39,974 nucleotides of DNA from UBA1081 sp045535305 (lineage in GTDB: Bacteria; Bacillota; Clostridia; Oscillospirales; Acutalibacteraceae). A program made the translations under genes and the position numbers. Below, piece after piece: positions 25,593-32,890 of this stretch. Location: assembly GCA_045535305.1 (NCBI GenBank), contig JAZSLJ010000084.1, forward strand, positions 1-39,974. Reading direction: 5' to 3'. The notes beneath the pieces were generated by a model. That model was not told where the DNA came from. It searched no databases and saw only the letters and a list, made by a program, of their open reading frames with translations. Position 1 is the stretch's first letter, and each line of letters opens with the position of its first letter.

Positions 25593-26522
25593 ATGAGTAA
25601 AGTTAAAAAGATTGTTATTTCAATAGTTGCGGCTGTTGTTGCTCTTTGCGTTGCAGGGGTTTCAGTATTTTTGATAAGTCTTGATTCAATTTATTTGAAT
25701 ATAAGCAAAACTGACCCACCTGCACAGATTGCGGATTTCGATGAAAAAGCTGATGATGTGCTGAGAATAATGACATTCAATGTCCGTTGTACTAATCTCG
25801 GACCTGTTCCCGCATTTGCAAGGCATACAGTCGTTGCTGATACAATAATCAACAGTAATGCTGATTCATTCGGAGTGCAGGAAGCAACACCGTCATGGAT
25901 GAAATATCTTTCAAAAACTCTTGAAGATAAATATGACTTTGTCGGCGGCGGCAGAAATAACGGTAAAAATTCCGGTGAATATTCAGCAATTTTTTATCTT
26001 AAAGATAAGTATAACCTTGTTGATTCAGGTACATTCTGGCTTTCAGAAACACCCGAAACTCCGTCAAAAGGCTGGGATGCAAGTTTTAAAAGAATCTGCA
26101 CATGGGCAGTTCTCGAAAATAAAGATACCGGTGTAAAGTATGTACATTTTAACTCACATTTTGACCACAAAGGTGAAGAAGCAAGACTTAACAGTGTTGA
26201 TCTGATTCTTGACAGAATTTCAGAATATGCTGATTTGCCTGTTGTCTTTACTGCTGATTTGAATATAAAAGAAGGTACATCAGCCTACACTCGTTTTGTT
26301 GAAAGCGGCATTCTCGTTGATACAAAGTATTCGGCAGAAGACACAATGGATTATCTTACATTTCACGACCTTGCTCCTTCAGAGCATGATAAGCATATTA
26401 TTGATTATGTAATGATAAACGATAAGTTTGATGCTGAGGTTTATAAAGTAGTAACTGCAGGCATTGAAAGTAAATATGTTTCTGATCATTTCCCTGTTTA
26501 TGCTGATGTTAAAATTAAATAA
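25593..26522 (+). CDS. Membrane-anchored endonuclease/exonuclease/phosphatase-family protein, copy 2
   Basis: A 309-residue paralogue of the preceding gene, 16 bases after it, with the same plan: N-terminal helix (around 8-30), MTFNVRCTNLG, GVQEATPSW, NSHFDHKGEE, TADLNIKEGTS, HIIDYVMINDKFDAEV and YVSDHFPVYADV. Both copies share the DKYNxxDSGTFWLS block and the catalytic set, so both should be active. The nearly equal length and adjacency indicate tandem duplication; the middle and the linker after the helix have diverged. Both are probably outward facing and transcribed together, ending at a hairpin. Confidence 0.88.
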   Translation: MSKVKKIVISIVAAVVALCVAGVSVFLISLDSIYLNISKTDPPAQIADFDEKADDVLRIMTFNVRCTNLGPVPAFARHTVVADTIINSNADSFGVQEATPSWMKYLSKTLEDKYDFVGGGRNNGKNSGEYSAIFYLKDKYNLVDSGTFWLSETPETPSKGWDASFKRICTWAVLENKDTGVKYVHFNSHFDHKGEEARLNSVDLILDRISEYADLPVVFTADLNIKEGTSAYTRFVESGILVDTKYSAEDTMDYLTFHDLAPSEHDKHIIDYVMINDKFDAEVYKVVTAGIESKYVSDHFPVYADVKIK

Positions 26523-26527
26523 AAATT

Positions 26528-26560
26528 GCCGGCTTGATAAACTCAAGCCGGCTGATCTTT
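26528..26560. terminator. Bidirectional intrinsic terminator
   Basis: A perfect 10-bp GC-rich stem (26528-26537 with 26543-26552, 5-base loop) lies between the convergent EEP pair and the P-type ATPase, with T-rich flanks on both strands. Confidence 0.82.
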
Positions 26561-26575
26561 TAGTTTGTTTGTTGA

Positions 26576-29272
26576 TTATTTCTTCTTGCTTGCAAGTCTC
26601 TGGAATGCTTTAACAATTTCAACAATGGGAATAATGCAGAATGCAATTGCCATAGCTACACCGTAATGTGCAAGGTCAAGATGTGCAAAGTCAAATGCAT
26701 TGGCAAGGAAAGGAACTTCAATAACAACAGTTGTAAGAACAAGAGCTGCAACCATTGAGCCGAGGAGAGGAATATTTACGCTGCCCTTGAAAAGCATCTT
26801 GACAACAGAGCCTCTCTGTGAACGCATATTGAGTGAATGGAAGATTTCACACATTGACATTGTAAGGAATGCCATTGTTGTACCTGTGAGTGCCATATCG
26901 TGTGTTGCAGGGTTTGCAAGGCTGATATTTGTAAATATCCATTCGGAGAAAGGAAGTCCCCAGTTAACACCAAGGAAGTATGCGCAAAGTGTAAGAATTG
27001 TAACAAGAGCACCCTGATAAAGTACGTCTACACCGAGACCGCCAGAGAATACGCCTGCTTTTGCGCTTCTGGGTTTTCTTCTCATTATATCGCTTTCGGG
27101 TTTTTCAATACCGAGAGCAAGAGCGGGGAAACAGTCAGTAACAAGATTTATCCAAAGAAGGTGAGGAGCTTCAAGAATTGTGAAGCCTAAAAGTGTTGCT
27201 GTGAAGATTGACAGAACTTCTGAAAGGTTAGAACCGAGAAGGAACTGAATTGCTTTACGGATGTTGTCGTAAATTCTTCTGCCTTCACCAACAGCAGAAA
27301 CGATTGTTGCAAAGTTATCGTCTGCAAGAACCATATCTGCAACGTTCTTTGTAACGTCAGTACCTGTAATACCCATACCTACACCGATGTCAGCACTCTT
27401 TATTGAGGGAGCGTCGTTAACACCGTCGCCTGTCATAGCTGTTACATAGCCTTTTTTCTTCCATGCGTTAACGATTCTTGTTTTGTGCTCAGGCTGAACA
27501 CGGGCATATACAAATATATCTGTAACGATTTTTTCAAATTCTTCATCTGTGAGCTTTTCAAGGTCTGCACCTGTCATAGCGTTCTTTTCGTCTGTAAGAA
27601 TACCGAGTTCTTTTGCGATAGCAACAGCAGTATCCTTGTGGTCGCCAGTAATCATAATTGCTGTGATACCTGCACTGCGGCATTCATCAATAGCATCTTT
27701 AACCTCGGGACGAACAGGGTCAATCATACCTGTAAGACCTACAAATACCATATCCTGTTCAAGATATGAGGGCTCAAATGATTCGGGTGCTTCGGGATAT
27801 TTTTTCATAGCGCATGCAAGAACACGGAGCGCCTTGTCAGCCATACGCTTGTTCTCAGCAGAGATTTTTGCTTTGATTTCGTCGGTCATGGGAACGATTT
27901 TGCCGTCAATTTCCGCATATTTACATCTGCCTACAACGATATCGGGACCACCCTTTGTAAACTGAACGATGCCGTTTGCAGTCTGATGAACGGTTGACAT
28001 CATCTTTCTGCCTGAATCAAAGGGAGCTTCACCTATACGGGGCATTTTTGCCATAAGGTCATTTTTGTTAAGACCGAGTTTAAGTGCAAAGTTAACAAGA
28101 GCTGCTTCTGTGGGTTCACCTGTAACAGTGCCGTCGCCGTTTACTGAAACATCAGTACAAAGAGCCATCATTGTTGCAAGATTCTTTTCATCGGTACAGA
28201 ATGAATCTACAACTGTCATAACATTCTGTGTAAGAGTACCTGTCTTGTCGGAGCAGATAATCTGAGCACAACCGAGAGTTTCAACAGCTGTGAGCTTTCT
28301 TATGATTGCGTTCTTTTTGGACATAGTTGTAACGCCCATTGAAAGAACGATTGTAACAACAGCGGCAAGACCTTCGGGGATAGCAGCAACTGCAAGTGAT
28401 ACAGCAACCATAAAGAATTCAAGAACGAGGTTAAAATCAACTGCTTCGCCTGAAACAATATTTTTAACAATCTGGAATCCGAAAATGAATACACAAATAC
28501 CTATAACAAGATAAGTAAGGATTTTGCTGAGCTGTGAAAGTTTTTTCTGAAGGGGAGTTTCGCCTTCTTCTGCAGTTGCGATAGCATCGGCAATTTTACC
28601 CATTTCTGTGTCCATACCTGTAGCAACAACAACTGCTTTACCGCGTCCGTAAACAAGGGTACTGCCCATGTAAGCCATGTTTTTACGGTCGCCGAGAGGT
28701 ACAGCATCTTCTTTTTTGCCGTTGATTACTTCAAGCATCTTTGTAACGGGTACAGATTCACCTGTAAGTGCAGCTTCCTCAATTTTCATGCTTGCACATT
28801 CGATGATTCGGCAGTCTGCAGGGATGGCATCACCGGCTTCAAGTACAATTACATCACCTACTACAAGGTCTTCACTCTTAACGGCAACAACATTACCGTC
28901 GCGCAAAGTCTTTGTGGTAGCGGCACTCATTTCCTGCAGTGCTTCAATGGCTTTTTCTGCTTTGCTTTCCTGATATACACCAAGAACTGCGTTGATGAGA
29001 ACAACTGTAAGAATAATGATAACATCAGACGGGAATTCACTCTCAAAAATTGCAAGTACAGCAGAAATTGCAGCAGCTGCAAGAAGAATGATAATCATCG
29101 GGTCTGTCAGCTGAGCAAAAAATCTCTTGATAAGAGAATCCTTTTCAGCTTGTTTTAGTTTGTTCTTACCGTTAGCTTCAAGGCGTTTTTCCGCTTCGGC
29201 TGTGGTAAGACCGTTTTGTGAGCTGTTCACTTCGCGGAGAACGTCGCTCACTTCTTCTCTGTAAAAATTCAT
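26576..29272 (-). CDS. P-type cation ATPase, SERCA/PMCA-like (Ca2+ or Mn2+ exporter)
   Basis: An 898-residue P2A-type ATPase pumping divalent cations outward across the membrane. Seen: the N-terminal cation ATPase domain (LKQAEKDSLIKRFF), TGESVPV (around residue 170), the Ca-site motif AIPEGLAAVV in helix 4, the phosphorylation motif SDKTGTLT (around 343), KGGPD for nucleotide binding, TGDGVNDAPS (around 613), and six C-terminal helices with LWINLVTD and a C-terminal cation ATPase domain. Known homologues with this domain order move Ca2+, and some move Mn2+ (for example YoaB of Lactococcus). The leader resembles a manganese riboswitch, favouring Mn2+ here. The ATG at 29272 is eight bases after GGGG; the longer reading frame up to 29305 is less likely. 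Confidence 0.93.
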   Translation of the reverse strand: MNFYREEVSDVLREVNSSQNGLTTAEAEKRLEANGKNKLKQAEKDSLIKRFFAQLTDPMIIILLAAAAISAVLAIFESEFPSDVIIILTVVLINAVLGVYQESKAEKAIEALQEMSAATTKTLRDGNVVAVKSEDLVVGDVIVLEAGDAIPADCRIIECASMKIEEAALTGESVPVTKMLEVINGKKEDAVPLGDRKNMAYMGSTLVYGRGKAVVVATGMDTEMGKIADAIATAEEGETPLQKKLSQLSKILTYLVIGICVFIFGFQIVKNIVSGEAVDFNLVLEFFMVAVSLAVAAIPEGLAAVVTIVLSMGVTTMSKKNAIIRKLTAVETLGCAQIICSDKTGTLTQNVMTVVDSFCTDEKNLATMMALCTDVSVNGDGTVTGEPTEAALVNFALKLGLNKNDLMAKMPRIGEAPFDSGRKMMSTVHQTANGIVQFTKGGPDIVVGRCKYAEIDGKIVPMTDEIKAKISAENKRMADKALRVLACAMKKYPEAPESFEPSYLEQDMVFVGLTGMIDPVRPEVKDAIDECRSAGITAIMITGDHKDTAVAIAKELGILTDEKNAMTGADLEKLTDEEFEKIVTDIFVYARVQPEHKTRIVNAWKKKGYVTAMTGDGVNDAPSIKSADIGVGMGITGTDVTKNVADMVLADDNFATIVSAVGEGRRIYDNIRKAIQFLLGSNLSEVLSIFTATLLGFTILEAPHLLWINLVTDCFPALALGIEKPESDIMRRKPRSAKAGVFSGGLGVDVLYQGALVTILTLCAYFLGVNWGLPFSEWIFTNISLANPATHDMALTGTTMAFLTMSMCEIFHSLNMRSQRGSVVKMLFKGSVNIPLLGSMVAALVLTTVVIEVPFLANAFDFAHLDLAHYGVAMAIAFCIIPIVEIVKAFQRLASKKK

Positions 29273-29301
29273 CAATTTATCCCCTTTCAAAGGTTTTTCA
29301 C

Positions 29302-29440
29302 CCATTCATAAAAGAAAACCCATGTACAGCAGCAAATATTAACTGTACACGAGTCTGGTTTTTTAATTCAGAGCCAAGCCCGAAAGCTATGATGTTGGCT
29401 TAGAAACGCTTTTGAGCGCAAACTACTCCCTCATGAATGG
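29302..29440 (-). promoter_or_regulatory. Candidate yybP-ykoY (manganese) riboswitch in the ATPase leader
   Basis: The 139-base leader on the ATPase strand has the yybP-ykoY layout. A closing stem P1 pairs 29433-29440 with 29302-29309 (8 bp, extendable by G-U pairs). Immediately inside it is the L1 sequence GGGAGUAG (29423-29430). A short hairpin GCGCU/AGCGU follows, then a stem AGCC/GGCU enclosing AACAUCAU, matching the conserved CAACAU L3 loop. A last stem (AAAACC/GGUUUU, then GUGUACAG/CUGUACAU) closes the set. The known class binds Mn2+ and commonly precedes P-type ATPases and MntP. The 3' consensus segment is not obvious, so the call rests on L1, L3 and context. Confidence 0.65.
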
Positions 29441-29459
29441 TATTAAATTTATTATACAA

Positions 29460-29488
29460 ATAATACCATATAAACAATAAGTTGTCAA
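29460..29488 (-). promoter_or_regulatory. Promoter of the P-type ATPase
   Basis: Perfect TTGACA (29483-29488 on the minus strand), 17-base spacer, TATTAT (29460-29465), with TATGG before the -10. The predicted start is around 29453, a few bases before the riboswitch. Confidence 0.82.
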
Positions 29489-29546
29489 TTAACAAAAATT
29501 GAAAAATGTTAAACATTCTATTGTATATTTTGCCGATAATTTGATA

Positions 29547-29575
29547 TTTACAAACTATTATATTTAAGATATAAT
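29547..29575 (+). promoter_or_regulatory. Promoter of the TtcA-family gene
   Basis: TTTACA (29547-29552), 17-base spacer, TATAAT (29570-29575). Confidence 0.68.
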
Positions 29576-29597
29576 ATTGGCAGAAAGAGATGATATT

Positions 29598-30308
29598 ATG
29601 CAAAAATTGATGAGCAGGATGCGCTCAGCGATGGAACAGTACGATATGATTCAGAACGGTGATAAAATTGCCGTTGGTTTATCAGGCGGTAAGGATTCTG
29701 TTGCTTTGCTTGCTGCTTTGGCTGAAATGCGACGTTTTTATCCTAAAAAATACGAATTGGTTGCTGTTACGGCTGATATGCGTTTTAATAATGAAGACGG
29801 AGATTATACCGTTCTTAAAGATTTTTGCAGAAGCATTGATGTGCCTTATGTAATAAAGCGCACCGAGCTTGCAGATATAATATTTAATATCAGAAAAGAG
29901 AAGAATCCCTGTTCATTGTGTGCAAAAATGCGCAGAGGCATTCTTCATGATATTGCAATCGAAAACGGTTGTAATAAAGTTGCGCTCGGGCATCATATGG
30001 ACGATGCTGTTGAAACTTTTTTTATGAATTTGCTCAACGGAGGTAATATCGGCAGTTTTTGTCCTGTTACATATATGTCAAGAAAGGATATTTATGTTAT
30101 AAGACCTATGGTTCTTGCAAGTGAAGCAATTGTTGCGGGTGCTGTTAATCAATGTAATCTTCCCGTTGTTAAAAGTAACTGTCCTATGGATAAAACAAGT
30201 GAACGCGAAACAACAAAACGACTTGTGCGGTCCCTTAACAGAGAATATCCTCAATTAAGAGAAAAGGTTATCGGTGCTATGCAGAGAAAAGGTATTGATA
30301 ATTGGTAA
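29598..30308 (+). CDS. TtcA-family tRNA thiolation ATPase
   Basis: A 236-residue PP-loop ATPase related to TtcA, which makes 2-thiocytidine at position 32 of tRNA. Seen: the pyrophosphate loop GLSGGKDSVAL (Ser29 to Ser34), GHHMDDAVETF, and Cys105-x-x-Cys108 plus Cys195, the three-Cys set that binds a labile [4Fe-4S] cluster in this group. It is shorter than E. coli TtcA (311 residues), so the exact tRNA base is not certain; TtcA, TtuA and relatives share the fold. The ATG at 29598 follows AAGAGATGAT. Divergent from the P-type ATPase with its own promoter; next gene has a separate promoter. Confidence 0.87.
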   Translation: MQKLMSRMRSAMEQYDMIQNGDKIAVGLSGGKDSVALLAALAEMRRFYPKKYELVAVTADMRFNNEDGDYTVLKDFCRSIDVPYVIKRTELADIIFNIRKEKNPCSLCAKMRRGILHDIAIENGCNKVALGHHMDDAVETFFMNLLNGGNIGSFCPVTYMSRKDIYVIRPMVLASEAIVAGAVNQCNLPVVKSNCPMDKTSERETTKRLVRSLNREYPQLREKVIGAMQRKGIDNW

Positions 30309-30314
30309 AATAAC

Positions 30315-30343
30315 TTGAATAAAAAATTAATATATGTTATAAT
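30315..30343 (+). promoter_or_regulatory. Promoter of the apgM-like gene and downstream genes
   Basis: TTGAAT (30315-30320), 17-base spacer, TATAAT (30338-30343), about 31 bases before the TTG start. Confidence 0.65.
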
Positions 30344-30374
30344 TTTTGATATTTATTTTTGGAGATGAAATAAT

Positions 30375-31583
30375 TTGAAGTATTTAGTTGTTCTTTATGA
30401 CGGTATGGCAGACTATCCTGTGCCCGAACTTGGCGGTAAAACCCCGATGGAGGTTGCGGTAAAGCCTAATTTTGATTCGTTAGGCAAAAAAGGTACGGTC
30501 GGTATTGTTAAAACAGTTGCCGATTCATTAAAACCCGGCAGTGATGTTGCTAATTTAAGCGCACTCGGATACGATGCAGAAAAGTGTTATACAGGCAGAT
30601 CACCTCTTGAAGCTGTAAGTATAGGTGTTGAGCTTCTGGATGACGATGTTACAATGAGATGTAATGTTGTAACACTTTCTGACGAAGAAAATTATGAAGA
30701 TAAAACAATGGTTGACTATTCTGCAGGTGATATCTCGTCCGAAGAAGCTGCAGAGATTATCAAAACAGTTGAAGAGCATTTCGGTAGTGATATTTATAAA
30801 TTCTATAACGGTGTTTCTTACCGTCATTGTCTTGTATGGCACGGCGGTACAACGGATTTAGGTGATATGACTCCGCCACACGATATTTCCGGCAGGGTAG
30901 TAGGTGAATATCTTTCAAAATCAGAAAATGCACAAGAGCTTATTGCCATGATGAAAGAAAGCTATGAGCTTCTTAAAAATCATCCTGTAAATATCAAAAG
31001 AATTGCAGAGGGCAAAAAGCCCGCTAACTCTATCTGGTTATGGGGTGAAGGTACAAAGCCAGTTCTTGAATCATTTGAGGATAAATTCGGACTTAAGGGT
31101 AGTGTTATATCAGCTGTTGACCTTCTTAAAGGTATCGGCGGATGTGCAAAAATGAATACACCCGAGGTTGACGGCGCAACGGGTTATATTGATACAAACT
31201 TTGCAGGTAAGGCTCAGACTGCAGTTGCAGAGTTTGAAAACGGTCAGGATTTTGTATATATCCATATAGAAGCACCCGATGAATGCGGACACAGACACGA
31301 ACCCGAAAATAAAGTAAGAGCCATTGAAATTATAGATAAAGAGGTACTTTCCGTAGTTCTTAAAGCTCTTGAAAAGTATGATGATTATAAAATCATGATT
31401 CTTCCCGACCATCCAACGCCCATTGTTACAATGACACACGCAAGAGATCCCGTTCCTTTTATGATTTACCATAAGAACGGTGAAAAACAGGGGGTTGAAA
31501 CTGTTACTGAAGCTACCGCAAAAAGCACAGGAATCTATTTCGATTCAGGTGTTGAGCTTATGAAATACTTTCTTGATAAATAA
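30375..31583 (+). CDS. Cofactor-independent phosphoglycerate mutase family (ApgM type; proposed homoserine kinase)
   Basis: A 402-residue alkaline-phosphatase-superfamily enzyme of the archaeal-type iPGM (ApgM) group. Seen: VVLYDGMADYP with metal Asp, LKPGSDVANLSALGYD with the nucleophile Ser and its Asp-Val-Ala-Asn context, CYTGRSPLEA, HIEAPDECGHRHEP, and MILPDHPTPI with metal Asp and His. Members either interconvert 2- and 3-phosphoglycerate or, in many bacteria, are proposed homoserine kinases. The neighbour metY acts on O-acetylhomoserine, which supports the homoserine assignment but does not prove it. The start is TTG with GGAGATG ten bases upstream; no closer ATG exists. Confidence 0.9.
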   Translation: MKYLVVLYDGMADYPVPELGGKTPMEVAVKPNFDSLGKKGTVGIVKTVADSLKPGSDVANLSALGYDAEKCYTGRSPLEAVSIGVELLDDDVTMRCNVVTLSDEENYEDKTMVDYSAGDISSEEAAEIIKTVEEHFGSDIYKFYNGVSYRHCLVWHGGTTDLGDMTPPHDISGRVVGEYLSKSENAQELIAMMKESYELLKNHPVNIKRIAEGKKPANSIWLWGEGTKPVLESFEDKFGLKGSVISAVDLLKGIGGCAKMNTPEVDGATGYIDTNFAGKAQTAVAEFENGQDFVYIHIEAPDECGHRHEPENKVRAIEIIDKEVLSVVLKALEKYDDYKIMILPDHPTPIVTMTHARDPVPFMIYHKNGEKQGVETVTEATAKSTGIYFDSGVELMKYFLDK

Positions 31584-31595
31584 GGAGCGATAAAA

Positions 31596-32870
31596 ATGGC
31601 AGATTATAAAATAGATACAAAATGTGTACAGGCAGGCTGGCAGCCTAAAAACGGAGAACCCCGCGTTCTTCCTATATATCAGAGCACAACATATAAATAT
31701 GATACAAGCGAAGCTATGGCTAAGCTTTTTGATCTTGAACCGGGCTATATGTATACACGTCTTGCAAACCCCACAAGTGATGTGGTTGCATCTAAAATTA
31801 CTGCTCTTGAGGGCGGTGTAGCAGGTGTTCTTACATCATCAGGTCAGGCTGCTAATTTCTTTGCTCTTATCAATATTATGGGTGCAGGTGATCATTTCAT
31901 CAGTGCGGCTACAATTTACGGCGGTACATTTAATCTTTTTAATGTTACTATGAGAAAAATCGGCATCGATGTAACATTTGTTGACCCCAACGCATCTGTT
32001 GAAGAGATTAATGCAGCATTCAGACCTAACACAAAGGCTGTTTTTGGTGAAACGATTGCAAACCCCTCACTTGATATACTTGATATTGAAAAGTTTGCAT
32101 CAGTTGCACACGCTCACGGTGTACCTCTTATTATTGATAATACTTTCCCCACACCAATCAACTGCAGACCTTTTGAATTCGGTGCAGATATTGTTACACA
32201 TTCAACAACAAAATATATGGAAGGTCATGCATCAACCATCGGCGGTGCAGTTATTGACAGCGGTAATTTTGATTGGGAGCAGAATGATAAATTTCCCGGT
32301 CTTACAACTCCCGATGAAAGTTATCACGGTGCTGTATACACTAAGGATTTCGGAAAAGCAGGCTATGTTACAAAAATCGTAGCTCAGCTTCTTCGTGATT
32401 ACGGTTCAACTCCTTCACCTCAGAACGCTTTCTATCTTAATCTCGGTCTTGAAACACTTGCACTTCGTATGGAAAGACATTGTGCAAACGCTCAGAAGGT
32501 TGCTGAATATCTTGAAGCAAACGATAAGATTGCGTGGGTTAATTTCCCCGGTCTTAAAGGAAATAAATATTATGACCTTGCAAAGAAATATATGCCCAAC
32601 GGCACTTGCGGTGTAGTTTCATTCGGTGTAAAAGGCGGCAGAGATGCGGCAGAGAAATTTATGAACTCACTTGAACTTGCTGCTATTGTAACTCACGTTG
32701 CCGATGCAAGAACCTGTGTTCTTCATCCTGCATCTTCAACACACAGACAGTTAAGTGATTCTGAACTTGTTGAATGCGGTGTTTCACCCGACCTTATCAG
32801 ATTCTCTGTCGGTATTGAAAACTCAGAAGATATTATTGCAGATATTCAGCAGGCACTTGATAAGATTTAA
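31596..32870 (+). CDS. metY: O-acetylhomoserine aminocarboxypropyltransferase (O-acetylhomoserine sulfhydrylase)
   Basis: PLP enzyme making homocysteine (or methionine) from O-acetylhomoserine and sulfide (or methanethiol). Seen: 424 residues, the Cys/Met-metabolism fold, YTRLANPTSDVVASKI, LTSSGQAANFFAL, GGTFNLF, DNTFPTP, and the PLP lysine motif HSTTKYMEGH (Lys around 206), followed by the GFVRFSVGIE-like IRFSVGIENSEDI. The length and the HSTTKY lysine motif fit MetY better than MetB or MetC. AAGGAGC precedes the ATG, 12 bases after the apgM-like gene, so both are probably one operon. Confidence 0.95.
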   Translation: MADYKIDTKCVQAGWQPKNGEPRVLPIYQSTTYKYDTSEAMAKLFDLEPGYMYTRLANPTSDVVASKITALEGGVAGVLTSSGQAANFFALINIMGAGDHFISAATIYGGTFNLFNVTMRKIGIDVTFVDPNASVEEINAAFRPNTKAVFGETIANPSLDILDIEKFASVAHAHGVPLIIDNTFPTPINCRPFEFGADIVTHSTTKYMEGHASTIGGAVIDSGNFDWEQNDKFPGLTTPDESYHGAVYTKDFGKAGYVTKIVAQLLRDYGSTPSPQNAFYLNLGLETLALRMERHCANAQKVAEYLEANDKIAWVNFPGLKGNKYYDLAKKYMPNGTCGVVSFGVKGGRDAAEKFMNSLELAAIVTHVADARTCVLHPASSTHRQLSDSELVECGVSPDLIRFSVGIENSEDIIADIQQALDKI

Positions 32871-32890
32871 TTTAAAGGAAGGGAAATCAG

